Positions 17,637 to 25,934 of a stretch of 64,000 bases of DNA are shown one piece after another. The notes under the pieces were generated by a model that was not told the DNA's origin, made no database searches, and worked only from the letters and a program-made list of their open reading frames with translations. The position numbers and the translations under genes are program-made. The stretch spans positions 620,001 to 684,000 of the forward strand of contig NZ_PNFD01000001.1 in the NCBI RefSeq assembly GCF_003254645.1, given 5' to 3'. This DNA is from Microbacterium suaedae. Its GTDB lineage: Bacteria; Actinomycetota; Actinomycetes; Actinomycetales; Microbacteriaceae. Positions within the stretch are counted from its first letter, which is position 1. The number at the start of each line of letters is the position of its first letter.

Positions 17637-17875
17637 GCCGTCCTCCGATCCGGACAGCGCCGCAGAGCCCTTGATACGCCACACACGCGCAAGGCTACGC
17701 GCGGCCTCGCCGATTCTTGCGTCGGATCGCCGCGGTTCCCGCGATTGAGCGCCCGAATTCAGGTCCCCGCGCATCCGGGGTCAGCGTGCACACATCGACG
17801 GATCTCGCCGCTCTCTCCACAACGCCCTCCCCGCGGGCCCCGCGCTCGACGACGAGAGCGGCGAGGATGGGGAGC

Positions 17876-18493
17876 ATGAGCGATGACGAGACATCCACGA
17901 CTGGGGTCATCACGGGCGCCGACGGGCTGACCCGACCGACCTGGGCCGAGCTGAGCGACCTCCTGCGCGAGTACTACGACACCGAGTGGGGCATGCCCGT
18001 CCGCGACGAACAGGGCGTCTTCGAACGGCTCAGCCTCGAGGCTTTCCAATCCGGGCTCAGCTGGGCCACCGTGCTCGCGAAACGTCCCGCCTTCCGACAT
18101 GCGTTCGCGGGATTCGACCCCGATGCCGTGGCGGAGTTCGGGGATGACGACGTGGACCGGCTTATCGGCGACGCAGGGATCATCCGCAATCGCGCGAAGA
18201 TCCTCGCCACGATCGATAACGCGCGGGCGACCGTCGCCCTCCGTGAGCAGGGCACCGACCTCGCAGAGCTGGTGTGGAGCTACCAACCGGACGAGACTCC
18301 TGCGCCGGTCACGGCCGCGGAGGTTCCGTCGACGAGCGACGAGTCCGTCGCTCTCTCGAAGGAGCTCAAGCGTCGTGGCTTCCGCTGGGTCGGCCCCACG
18401 ACGATGTTCGCGTTGATGGAGGCCATCGGGATCATCGACACACACCTGATCGGAAGCCATCGCCGCGGCACGAGCGGCGTCTGGACGAACTGA
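17876..18493 (+). CDS. tagI: DNA-3-methyladenine glycosylase I
   Basis: The 205-residue product removes 3-methyladenine from DNA. Family motifs are present: YYDTEWGMPVRDEQGVFERL, LEAFQSGLSWATVLAKRPAF with the catalytic Glu of LSLEAFQSGLSW, and the C-terminal GFRWVGPTTMFALMEAIGIIDTH. The start is taken at ATG 17876; an in-frame ATG at 17867 is possible. It stands alone between the helicase-like gene and tRNA-Arg. Confidence 0.93.
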   Translation: MSDDETSTTGVITGADGLTRPTWAELSDLLREYYDTEWGMPVRDEQGVFERLSLEAFQSGLSWATVLAKRPAFRHAFAGFDPDAVAEFGDDDVDRLIGDAGIIRNRAKILATIDNARATVALREQGTDLAELVWSYQPDETPAPVTAAEVPSTSDESVALSKELKRRGFRWVGPTTMFALMEAIGIIDTHLIGSHRRGTSGVWTN

Positions 18494-18518
18494 GACAGTC
18501 ATCCCGACGACGCTCTGG

Positions 18519-18591
18519 TGCCCCCGACAGGACTCGAACCTGCGACGCACGGTTTAGGAAACCGACGCTCTATCCACTGAGCTACGGGGGC
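18519..18591 (-). tRNA. tRNA-Arg (anticodon CCT)
   Basis: A 73-nt cloverleaf with acceptor GCCCCCG/CGGGGGC, D arm GCTC...GAGC, anticodon loop TTCCTAA, and T arm with GGTTCGAGTCC. The anticodon CCT reads AGG. CCA is not encoded. Confidence 0.95.
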
Positions 18592-18599
18592 GTGCACGA

Positions 18600-18631
18600 A
18601 GCGCCCGCCCCATATTACTGGGGCGGGCGCT
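18600..18631 (-). terminator. Terminator of lsr2
   Basis: A perfect 12-bp GC-rich stem (AGCGCCCGCCCC) with an 8-nt A/T-rich loop, 14 nt past the lsr2 stop. There is little U tract. Confidence 0.65.
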
Positions 18632-18645
18632 ATCGGCGTGTCGCG

Positions 18646-18993
18646 TCAGTGTGCGGCGTCGTACGCTTCGAGGATGGCGGCGGGGATGCGCCCGCGGTCG
18701 CTCACCTCGTGCCCGTTCTCACGAGCCCATGCGCGCACCGCGGCCAGATCGTACTTCGCGGAGGCCGCACCGCTCGTGCTGCGCCCGCGCGTTCCTCGCG
18801 TGCCACCGGTCGCCCGGCGTCCCGCCTTGATGAAGGGAGCGAGGGCCTCGCGGATCTCGTTCGCGTGCTCATCCGTGAGGTCGATCTCATAGCTCTTGCC
18901 GTCGAGCGAGAAATGAACACTCTCTCCCTGACCGATCTCGAGAACTGTACCGTCGATATCGTCGACGAGCTGGTGAATGATCTTCCGTGCCAT
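18646..18993 (-). CDS. lsr2: Lsr2 nucleoid-associated protein
   Basis: The 115-residue product has the Lsr2 layout. The N-terminal dimerisation domain is [15 protein letters not shown]...[18 protein letters not shown] basic Gly/Thr/Arg linker follows, then the C-terminal DNA-binding domain [20 protein letters not shown] with the RGR minor-groove clamp. Lsr2 bridges DNA and silences AT-rich and horizontally acquired genes, which is relevant to the island at the right of this window. The start is at ATG 18993 behind GGGGGA. Confidence 0.95.
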   Translation of the reverse strand: MARKIIHQLVDDIDGTVLEIGQGESVHFSLDGKSYEIDLTDEHANEIREALAPFIKAGRRATGGTRGTRGRSTSGAASAKYDLAAVRAWARENGHEVSDRGRIPAAILEAYDAAH

Positions 18994-19057
18994 GTCCCCC
19001 ACAGTAAAGCATTCGCGGGACGAGTTCGATCAATCGACGTTCTTTTGCAGTTCTTCG

Positions 19058-19555
19058 TCACGCCGCCATTTCCAAGTAGGGGCCCCACGAGGGCTCTGCT
19101 CGCTCGGAACCTCGCACCACCCACGTCGCCCCTCGAGGCGGTTCAGGACGAATTCTCAGCGTCCACCCCATTTCCTGAGGAGTGCGATCGCTTTTGACGT
19201 TATTGCATCGCACGCAGGCGGCGACAAGGTTCTCCCACGAATCCGCGCCTCCCCGGGAGCGCGGCTGCACGTGATCGATCGTCGTCGCGTTGCGCCCACA
19301 GTACGCACAGCGGTGCGCGTCGCGTCGCAGCACTCCGCGACGAGTGACGGGCACCCGTCGCACATGCGGCACGCGCACATATCTCGTCAGAACGATGACG
19401 GCCGGTCTGTCGTACGCATCCGTCGCGGCCCAGACAGGCGAATTCTCATCGTGTTCGATGACATTCGCCTTGTCATTCATGACGAGCACGAGGGCTCGTT
19501 TGAACGAGACCACGGCGAGGGGTTCATATCCCGCATTCAGAACGAGGGTACGCAC
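19058..19555 (-). CDS. HNH endonuclease family protein
   Basis: The 165-residue product begins MRTLVLNAGYEPLAVVSFKR, as in a widely conserved actinobacterial HNH family. The HNH core follows: RRDAHRCAYCGRNATTIDHV, then RSRGGADSWENLVAACVRCN, with CxxC zinc pairs and catalytic His in the DHV motif. It is a single-copy housekeeping-type gene rather than an intron homing enzyme; its function is not established. Confidence 0.88.
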   Translation of the reverse strand: MRTLVLNAGYEPLAVVSFKRALVLVMNDKANVIEHDENSPVWAATDAYDRPAVIVLTRYVRVPHVRRVPVTRRGVLRRDAHRCAYCGRNATTIDHVQPRSRGGADSWENLVAACVRCNNVKSDRTPQEMGWTLRIRPEPPRGATWVVRGSERAEPSWGPYLEMAA

Positions 19556-19630
19556 GGGCGGCTACCTTTCTTCACTTCCCGGATGGCTTCCGGGTCCAGT
19601 CGAATGACGCCGCGGAGCCACGTGAAGACG

Positions 19631-19660
19631 AAAAAAGGCGCTGTCGCACGGACAGCGCCT
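19631..19660 (-). terminator. Strong intrinsic terminator without an assigned gene
   Basis: A perfect 10-bp stem (AGGCGCTGTC and complement) with a 5-nt loop, followed on the minus strand by six T. It lies between the M23 gene, which has its own terminator at 19876-19907, and the HNH gene. It must therefore end a short separate transcript or attenuate one running into the HNH gene. Confidence 0.8.
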
Positions 19661-19830
19661 GTGAGTGAGCCACGATCGTCTCGTGGCCCGCATGCACACG
19701 ATGCCTGAGGACATAGCGACCGAGCGCATCCGTGGTTCGAATGCTCGGGCAGATGTCCATGGCCATTCCTCTCGCACTTTTGTCTGCGGGCGACGCGAAC
19801 AGAGTAACGCATGCGACACGCCCGAACGGC
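19661..19830 (-). other. Candidate short transcript or leader region
   Basis: On the minus strand, a GTTACTCT -10-like element near 19805 is followed by GAGAGGA and ATGGCCATG. The ATG opens a 60-odd-codon frame (MAMDICPSIRTTDALGRYVL...) that ends at 19572, 17 nt before the HNH start. The terminator at 19631-19660 lies inside this frame, so transcription would usually stop before its end. It could be a small RNA or an attenuator leader peptide. Third-position GC bias is weaker than in neighbouring genes. Confidence 0.35.
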
Positions 19831-19875
19831 GACGCGACGGTGAATTCTTTCCGCACGCCCCCACCCGAAACGCGA

Positions 19876-19907
19876 ATCGCCCGCCTCGCGGAAGCGAGGC
19901 GGGCGAT
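19876..19907 (-). terminator. Terminator of the M23 peptidase gene
   Basis: A perfect 14-bp stem (ATCGCCCGCCTCGC) with a GNRA-like 4-nt loop, 17 nt past the stop on the minus strand. The following sequence is only moderately T-rich. Confidence 0.7.
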
Positions 19908-19923
19908 GGCGCTGAGCGAAGGG

Positions 19924-20862
19924 TCACACCGGGAGGTAGTACAGGGGGTCGACAAGCCCGCCGTTGACGCGGATCTCGATGTGAAGGTGCGGTGCCGTCG
20001 AGCGACCCGTGGATCCGACAGCGCCGATCTGCTGCCCCGCGGAGACCGTCTGGCCCGTGCTGACGTTGATCGCACTCATGTGCGCATTGCGCACCTCGAC
20101 GCTGTTCCCGTTGACGGTGCAGTTCAGCGTGACGAGGTTGCCGTAGGCGCCGGAGTAGCCGGCGTAGGTGACCACGCACCCATGCACGGCGTAGATGGGA
20201 GTTCCGGTCGCGACCAGCAGGTCGAGGCCCTCGTGACCGCGGCCGGAACCGAGGCTCTGGCCGATCGTGTACCCACCGGGGAGGGGTGCCGTCGCACCGC
20301 CGGACGTCGCCGGCGCAGCCGGCGCGGCGGGAGCATCGGAAGTCGCAGGAGACTCTGCAACTGCCGCCGGAGCGCCCGCTGCAGCCTGCTGCTCCGCCTG
20401 AAGGCGTGCTTCCTCCTCCGCCTGGCGCTTCGCCTCGCGAGCGCGCTCAAGGGCTTCGCGCTCGGCCTCGATCTGCTCGATCTCCTCGGCCGTGCGAGCC
20501 GCGTAGCTCGTGGAGGCGAGATCGGCCGTCGCCACATCGGAGTCGGCCTCGAAGAGCTGCGCGTCGGCCGCAGCCTCGTCGCGCACGCTCGCGTTCGTGG
20601 TCTCGTCCTGCTGAGTCGCCGCGTAGGCGGGAATCGCCACACCGGCGATCAGGGCACACACAGCCGCCAAAGTGCCGGCGGCCCTGGCGGGTCGGAGACG
20701 ACGGGGCGCGGGTGCGGTCGCGGTTCGCCGTGCGGCGCGCTCTGCGCGGCGCATGTCCTTCCGCGCGGCCGCCACCACCTGACGACTGCTCAGGGGACGC
20801 TCGGCAGGGTTCGGGGCATCCGTGGGAGTGAGCTCGTTCCGAGCCGAATCGTTCTCTGTCAA
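19924..20862 (-). CDS. Secreted M23-family metallopeptidase (cell-wall hydrolase)
   Basis: About 312 residues from TTG 20862, behind GGAGG (9 nt). An N-terminal basic stretch and one membrane/signal helix (about 60-85) precede an Ala/Glu-rich coiled coil (about 110-160). The C-terminal LytM/M23 domain has the zinc ligands HEGLD and HLHIEI and ends NGGLVDPLYYLPV. It is likely to cleave peptidoglycan peptide bridges during growth. Its own terminator follows. Confidence 0.88.
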   Translation of the reverse strand: MTENDSARNELTPTDAPNPAERPLSSRQVVAAARKDMRRAERAARRTATAPAPRRLRPARAAGTLAAVCALIAGVAIPAYAATQQDETTNASVRDEAAADAQLFEADSDVATADLASTSYAARTAEEIEQIEAEREALERAREAKRQAEEEARLQAEQQAAAGAPAAVAESPATSDAPAAPAAPATSGGATAPLPGGYTIGQSLGSGRGHEGLDLLVATGTPIYAVHGCVVTYAGYSGAYGNLVTLNCTVNGNSVEVRNAHMSAINVSTGQTVSAGQQIGAVGSTGRSTAPHLHIEIRVNGGLVDPLYYLPV

Positions 20863-21059
20863 GATCAGGTTCCTCCGTCGCCTCGCACGTCGGGCCGTGC
20901 AGGTTCGCAGCACTGGGTTGGGGGGCACAGTGTGACCCTGCGAGAAGAGCGAACCACTCGAGGCGATTCCCACAGGGAGCACCCGACTCGGTTGCCGGGT
21001 GTCACCATACGGTAACGAAAGATAACGACTTTGTCACGTTGGCGACGAGAAAATCTTCC

Positions 21060-21779
21060 TCACGTCTCTGCCGGCGCGGGTTCTTCCGCGACGAGGAACA
21101 CGTGGGAAGCCAGCTCCACGGGTAGTTCGAGCGCCTCGTCGACGCCCTCCATCTGCGCGAGGACATAGCCCTCGTTGAAGCGGAAGTTGCCCCGCGCACC
21201 GGGCACGACGCCCGCATCGCGCAGCTGCCGCAGCAGCTCCGGATCGACCTGAACCGGCTCGGCGAGACGGCGCACGGTTCCCGTCACGGGCACCCCCTCG
21301 GCCTCGAGCTTCTTGACAACGCACACGACGCCCTCGTCGAACCGGCGGGCCTCCCCCGACTCGCCGATCTCGCCCAGACCAGGAATCGGGTTTCCGTACG
21401 GAGACTCGTCCGGATGTCCGAGCAGTTCGACGAGACGACGCTCGACGAGCTCGCTCATCACATGCTCCCACCGGCAGGCCTCTTCGTGGACGTAGGCCCA
21501 GTCGAGCCCGATCACGTCACTGAGCAGGCGCTCCGCGAGACGGTGCTTGCGCATCACCTCGATCGCCTTGCGACGCCCCTCGGCCGTGAGTTCGAGCCGC
21601 CGATCGTCGCCCACGCGGATGAGTCCATCGCGATCCATGCGCCCGACCGTCTGCGACACGGTCGGACCCGAGTGTCCGAGCCTCTCGGAGATGCGAGCGC
21701 GCAGAGGCACGATCCCCTCTTCTTCGAGCTCGAGGACGGTACGGAGATACATCTCGGTCGTGTCGATCAGATCGGTCAT
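21060..21779 (-). CDS. DtxR/IdeR-family metal-dependent regulator
   Basis: The 239-residue product has an N-terminal helix-turn-helix (TEMYLRTVLELEEEGIVPLR, GHSGPTVSQTVGRMDRDGLI). The metal-binding dimerisation domain follows (HRLAERLLSDVIGLDWAYVH, EACRWEHVMS with Cys/Glu/His ligands), then a C-terminal SH3-like domain. Its size fits IdeR/DtxR rather than short MntR. A good iron-box match lies just upstream, suggesting autoregulation. The partner metal (iron or manganese) cannot be fixed from sequence. Confidence 0.88.
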   Translation of the reverse strand: MTDLIDTTEMYLRTVLELEEEGIVPLRARISERLGHSGPTVSQTVGRMDRDGLIRVGDDRRLELTAEGRRKAIEVMRKHRLAERLLSDVIGLDWAYVHEEACRWEHVMSELVERRLVELLGHPDESPYGNPIPGLGEIGESGEARRFDEGVVCVVKKLEAEGVPVTGTVRRLAEPVQVDPELLRQLRDAGVVPGARGNFRFNEGYVLAQMEGVDEALELPVELASHVFLVAEEPAPAET

Positions 21780-21802
21780 CGCTGCGCTTTCGTCACCAGA
21801 AC

Positions 21803-21820
21803 GGGGTAAGGCAATCCTAA
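21803..21820 (-). promoter_or_regulatory. Candidate DtxR/IdeR box
   Basis: Read on the minus strand, TTAGGATTGCCTTACCCC matches the IdeR consensus TWAGGTWAGSCTWACCTWA at about 15 of 18 comparable positions. It lies about 24 nt upstream of the regulator's ATG at 21779. Confidence 0.6.
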
Positions 21821-21862
21821 TCCCCTCGGCGCCCCACGGAGCCGAGCGACGGATGGGAGGTG

Positions 21863-22972
21863 TCAGCTGTTCTCGAGGACGTACTCGATGCTCTGCACGA
21901 GGCGGCGCACGTCGTCGGGCTCGATCGACACGAACGTCGACATACGCAGCTGGTTGCGGCCGAGCTTGCGGTACGGCTCGGTGTCGACGATGCCGTTGGC
22001 ACGCAGCGTCGCCGCGATCGCGGCGGCGTCCACATCGTCCGAGAAGTCGATGGTTGCGACGACGGGCGAACGGTGCGCCGGATCCTGCACGAAAGGCGTC
22101 GCAACGGCGGATGCCTCGGCCCAGTCGTAGAGCACGCTCGACGACTCTCGCGTCCGGGCATCGGCCCACGCGAGCCCGCCGTTCTCGAGAATCCATGCGA
22201 GCTGGCTGTCGAGCAGGTGAAGCGTCGCAACCGCCGGCGTGTTGTAGGTCTGATTCTTGCGCGAGTTGTCGAGCGCCGTCTTGAGGTCGAGCGACGCGGG
22301 GATGTAGCGGCCGGACGCCGCGATCTTCTCGATCCGCTCGATCGCGGCCGGCGAGACAGCGGCGAGCCACAGCCCGCCGTCCGAGCCGAGGTTCTTCTGC
22401 GGTGCGAAGTAGTAGACGTCGGCCTGCGAGGCGTCGAAGTCGATGCCGCCAGCAGCGCTCGTCGCGTCGATGACGGTCAGCGCCCCCTCATCGCCCGAGA
22501 CGCGCGTCACGGGTGCGGCAGCGCCCGTCGACGTCTCGTTGTGCGGCCACGCGTAGACGTCGACGCCCGCGACCGGCTCCGGGAGCGCGATCGTCCCCGG
22601 CTCGGCCTGGCGCACGTCGGGCGCCTCGAGCCACGGCGCACCGGCTGCCTTCGCGAACTTCCCGCCGAACTCACCGAACGTGAGGTTCTGGCTGCGCTTC
22701 TCGACCAGCCCGAACGCAGCGGCGTCCCAGAAGGCGGTCGAGCCACCGTTGCCCAGGATGATCTCGTAGCCCTCGGGCACGCGGAACAGTTGCGCGAGGC
22801 GCTCGCGCACGCTGCCGACGAGCCCCTTGACCGCGGCCTGGCGGTGCGAGGTGCCCAGGATCGCGGATCCGGCCGACGCGAGCGCCGAGATCTGCTCGGC
22901 GCGCACCTTCGACGGGCCGCACCCGAATCGTCCGTCGGCGGGCAGCAGGTCGGCGGGGATCTGGAGCGTCAT
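21863..22972 (-). CDS. serC: Phosphoserine aminotransferase
   Basis: The 369-residue PLP enzyme of serine biosynthesis converts 3-phosphohydroxypyruvate plus glutamate to phosphoserine. It begins MTLQIPADLLPADGRFGCGP and has GTSHRQ, the PLP-Lys segment YFAPQKNLGSDGG and TYNTPAV, all typical of the actinobacterial SerC group. It stands alone between the DtxR regulator and DUF3027. Confidence 0.93.
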   Translation of the reverse strand: MTLQIPADLLPADGRFGCGPSKVRAEQISALASAGSAILGTSHRQAAVKGLVGSVRERLAQLFRVPEGYEIILGNGGSTAFWDAAAFGLVEKRSQNLTFGEFGGKFAKAAGAPWLEAPDVRQAEPGTIALPEPVAGVDVYAWPHNETSTGAAAPVTRVSGDEGALTVIDATSAAGGIDFDASQADVYYFAPQKNLGSDGGLWLAAVSPAAIERIEKIAASGRYIPASLDLKTALDNSRKNQTYNTPAVATLHLLDSQLAWILENGGLAWADARTRESSSVLYDWAEASAVATPFVQDPAHRSPVVATIDFSDDVDAAAIAATLRANGIVDTEPYRKLGRNQLRMSTFVSIEPDDVRRLVQSIEYVLENS

Positions 22973-23003
22973 GGTGCCATCCTATGGCCCCGCCGCGCGC
23001 GTC

Positions 23004-23480
23004 TCAGTCCTCGTCGTCCTCGTCGTCGGACTCATCGTCCAACTCGTCGATGTCGACCCCGTCGACGTCTCCCGCGTGCAGGAAAGCGGATCCGTCTTCG
23101 TGCACGTCATCGTCGAGCTCGTCGTCGTCCTCATCGCGCGCGGCCTCCTCGGCTTTCGCCGCGGCCTGCTGCGCCTTGTACTCCTCGAGCCGCTGGGACC
23201 ACGGGATCCAATCGGGTGCGAGAAGCGCGTCATCGCCGGGAAGCAGCTCCGCTTCAAGGACCGTCGGATCCTCACCCTCGACCGCCGCGAGTGACACCGT
23301 CCAGAACCAGCCCGGATACCCGAGCAAGGTCGTGCGGAAACGCAGCGAGACGACCCCGTCGACGACCGTGTGACCCGCGGGCCCGCCGATCGTCTCCTCG
23401 GGCGTGATCTCACGCAATGCCGCGAGCGCGAGGTCTCGCGAGGCGAGCAGTCGCTCGTCGGTGTCAGCTGTCGATGTCAT
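23004..23480 (-). CDS. DUF3027 family protein
   Basis: The 158-residue product has a compact N-terminal domain (FRTTLLGYPGWFWTVSLAAV...LLPGDDALLAPDWIPWSQRL), which is the DUF3027 signature, and a very acidic Asp/Glu tail. Its function is unknown. It overlaps the upstream cold-shock gene by 17 bp, so the two are translated from one message, an arrangement common in Actinobacteria. Confidence 0.88.
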   Translation of the reverse strand: MTSTADTDERLLASRDLALAALREITPEETIGGPAGHTVVDGVVSLRFRTTLLGYPGWFWTVSLAAVEGEDPTVLEAELLPGDDALLAPDWIPWSQRLEEYKAQQAAAKAEEAARDEDDDELDDDVHEDGSAFLHAGDVDGVDIDELDDESDDEDDED

Positions 23481-23844
23481 CAGCGACCTTTCTCAGCACG
23501 GCCGCGACCTTCCGCGCGTGGGAGTTCGGGGGATAGTGACCCCGGCGCAGATCCGCGCCGATGTCGTCGAGAAGCCGCACGAGGTCCTCGACGATCACGG
23601 CCATGTCGTCGGGCTTCTTCCGCTGCGTCTTCGTGGCCTTGCGGGGCGCGTCGAGGACGCGCACCGACAGGGCGGAAGGACCGCGACGGCCGTCCGCGAC
23701 ACCGAACTCGAGTCGCATGCCGCTGCGCACGGCCGTGTCGGCGGGCACCGCACTTGCGTGCAGGAAGACATCCTGACCGTCATCGGACGTGATGAAGCCG
23801 AAGCCCTTCTCCTCGTCGTAGAACCTGACCTTGCCGGTGGGCAT
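23464..23844 (-). CDS. Cold-shock-domain protein with C-terminal extension
   Basis: The 126-residue product has a cold-shock domain at residues 1-65 with the RNA-binding motifs KGFGFI and DVFLHASAV, shortened compared with CspA. A helical extension of about 60 residues (KPDDMAVIVEDLVRLLDDIG...KVAAVLRKVADDI) follows. It starts at ATG 23844 behind GCGAGG and heads a two-gene unit with DUF3027. Confidence 0.9.
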   Translation of the reverse strand: MPTGKVRFYDEEKGFGFITSDDGQDVFLHASAVPADTAVRSGMRLEFGVADGRRGPSALSVRVLDAPRKATKTQRKKPDDMAVIVEDLVRLLDDIGADLRRGHYPPNSHARKVAAVLRKVADDIDS

Positions 23845-23952
23845 CGTGACCTCGCTGAAAACTGCCGTGGATCGAGAAAAGGGGAGCTCGCGCTTCCCCC
23901 ACCTCCAGATTAGCGCGGGCTCGGCTCGCGAGACGTGCCGTAGTGTGGAGGT

Positions 23953-24213
23953 GTGAGCAGCAAGTCCGACGACGCCCCCGCAGTGCGGCGCATCGACAAG
24001 ATCCTCGCGGCGATGTCGCTCGGGATCCTCGTCCTCTCGATCGGCTGCTTCGCCGCGGTGATCATCGCTGGCGTCAACGGCGTCGAAGAGTACGACGGCG
24101 TCTGGCCGGCCGTCTTCCTCGTCCAGACGATCGGGCCGATCATCTCGTTCCTGCTCCTGCTCGCGCTCCTCATCATGAGCTTCGTCCGACGGAGCAGGGC
24201 GAACCGGCAGTGA
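23953..24213 (+). CDS. Small two-helix membrane protein
   Basis: The 86-residue product starts at GTG 23953 with GGAGGT immediately upstream. It has two membrane helices (about 19-40 and 53-76). Its stop overlaps the GTG of the next gene (GTGA), so it heads a unit with the helicase-associated protein and XPB helicase. I recognise no function. Confidence 0.75.
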   Translation: MSSKSDDAPAVRRIDKILAAMSLGILVLSIGCFAAVIIAGVNGVEEYDGVWPAVFLVQTIGPIISFLLLLALLIMSFVRRSRANRQ

Positions 24214-25907
24214 CATCCGCGGACAGCACCGTCGCACGGATGATCGCCGAACGGCTCGCGGCCGCCGACGATCACGCGCTGACGGAGCTGTTCGCCGAAC
24301 GCCGACTGTCTCCCTCGGCGAATCCCGCCGCCGGCTGGCACGACTTCTTCGACGTTGCCGAGACACTGTTGCATCCAGATGCCGTCACGTCTGCTCTCTC
24401 CGGTCTCCCCCGCGACGATCTCGCAGCGCTCACGTCCGGCGTCCCCCGCCGCACGCTCGCCCTCACCGACGACGACGGCCTTGCCCTGCCGTCTGTGCGG
24501 AGGGCGCTCGGAGAGGCCACGATCCAGCCGACGCCGACCTCAACGCCGGCCCCCGCAGACCCTGTCGCGGCAGGGCACGCGGCAGAACGCGCGTTCACGA
24601 CCATCACCTCGCTCGCCGACATCATGATCGCGGCCCTGCAGACGCCGCTCGCGCGCATCGGGACGGGGGCGCTCGGCAAGACCGACCGTCGCCGGCTCGT
24701 CGAGCAGCAGGTCGTCGAGAGTGCCGAAGAGGCCGACGCGCTCGTGCGGCTCGCGGCGGCAACCGGATTGATGCGCGGACGGGATCGGCGGATCAGCACC
24801 ACCCGCACGGGCGCCGAATGGGTGCGAATGTCGACGCCCGAGCGATGGGCGACCCTCGCCGATCTTCTCCGCTCCGCTCTCCCGCCTGGGCTGCGGTCGG
24901 CGGACGGCGGATGGATCGACCCGGCACTCTGGGACGGCGCCTATCCCCGCGACACCGCCTGGCCCGACAAGGCGCGAGGTTGGCTGGAGTTCGCCCGTCT
25001 CGCCGGCCTCGTCGCCGACGGCGATCCTCCTACTGAGCCGGCATGGGCTCGTCCCGCCCGCGAGGGTTCGGCTCCCGATCCCGAGCCCCTCGTCGCGTTG
25101 CTGCCGCACGAGGTCGACCGGGTCTATCTGCAGAACGACCTCACGGCGATCAGCCCCGGCCCGCTCGTGCCGACGCTCGATGTGCGGCTGCGCCGGATGG
25201 CCTCACGCGAGTCCCACGCGCAGGCGTCGACCTACCGGTTCACGGAGGCGACGCTCTCTCAGGCTCTGAGCGCAGGAGAGACGGCGCAGAGCCTGCACGC
25301 GTTCCTCGCCGAACTGTCCCTGACGGGCCTCCCCCAGCCTCTCGCCTACCTGATCGAGCGCACAGCAGACCGCCACGGCCTCGTCCGCGTCTCCCGCGAC
25401 CTCTCGACGGGGCACACGATCGTCTCGAGCCCGGACCACGACCTGCTCCGCACGCTGTCGGTCGACCAGGCGCTCCGACCGCTCGGGCTCGTCCTCGATG
25501 GAGCCCTCCTGCGCACGCGGGCGCCGCGCGACACCGCATACTGGGCGCTCGCCGACGCGCGCTACCCCGCCGTTGTGCTCGACGATGACGGCGCGATCGT
25601 ATCGCCCGACCGGCATCGCGTGGCCGACGACCCCTCGCCGCAGCAGGATTACGCAGAGCTCCTCGAGAGGCTGCGTGCCGCGCAGGGATCCGACGCCGAC
25701 GCCGCGTGGCTCGAGCGCGAGCTGGAGAGCGCCATCAAGGAGCGCACGACGCTCATCGTCTCGGTGGACATGCCCGACGGCGGCGTCCGCGAGCTCACGC
25801 TCGAACCGACGGGCCTCGGCGGGGGACGACTGCGCGGCCGCGACGCCGCTGCGGACGTCGAGCGCACCCTCCCCGTCTCGCTCATCTCGGGCGTGCGGCG
25901 CGTATGA
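24210..25907 (+). CDS. Helicase-associated (XPB-partner) domain protein
   Basis: About 565 residues from GTG 24210, overlapping the previous stop. The N-terminal half has helical, winged-helix-like repeats (DADALVRLAAATGLMRGRDR region). The C-terminal half resembles the helicase-associated domain found beside actinobacterial XPB: VYLQNDLTAISPGPLVPTLD, YRFTEATLSQALSAGETAQS and LRPLGLVLDGALLRTRAPRD. It probably regulates or loads the XPB helicase encoded 27 bp downstream. Confidence 0.85.
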   Translation: MTSADSTVARMIAERLAAADDHALTELFAERRLSPSANPAAGWHDFFDVAETLLHPDAVTSALSGLPRDDLAALTSGVPRRTLALTDDDGLALPSVRRALGEATIQPTPTSTPAPADPVAAGHAAERAFTTITSLADIMIAALQTPLARIGTGALGKTDRRRLVEQQVVESAEEADALVRLAAATGLMRGRDRRISTTRTGAEWVRMSTPERWATLADLLRSALPPGLRSADGGWIDPALWDGAYPRDTAWPDKARGWLEFARLAGLVADGDPPTEPAWARPAREGSAPDPEPLVALLPHEVDRVYLQNDLTAISPGPLVPTLDVRLRRMASRESHAQASTYRFTEATLSQALSAGETAQSLHAFLAELSLTGLPQPLAYLIERTADRHGLVRVSRDLSTGHTIVSSPDHDLLRTLSVDQALRPLGLVLDGALLRTRAPRDTAYWALADARYPAVVLDDDGAIVSPDRHRVADDPSPQQDYAELLERLRAAQGSDADAAWLERELESAIKERTTLIVSVDMPDGGVRELTLEPTGLGGGRLRGRDAAADVERTLPVSLISGVRRV

Positions 25908-25934
25908 CGCAGATCCGGCGTAAACTGGACCGCT

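Noticed and set aside
18274-19197. Plus-strand frame containing APDRTRTCDARFRKPTLYPL
   Set aside because: It is an antisense translation of tRNA-Arg and lsr2.
20863-21059. Possible c-di-AMP (ydaO-type) riboswitch upstream of the M23 peptidase gene
   Set aside because: Cell-wall hydrolase genes often have one and the leader ends in a similar GAGGCGACGGAGGAACC, but the core GGGGAACC, GGGGUGAAUC and AGCUAA elements are missing.
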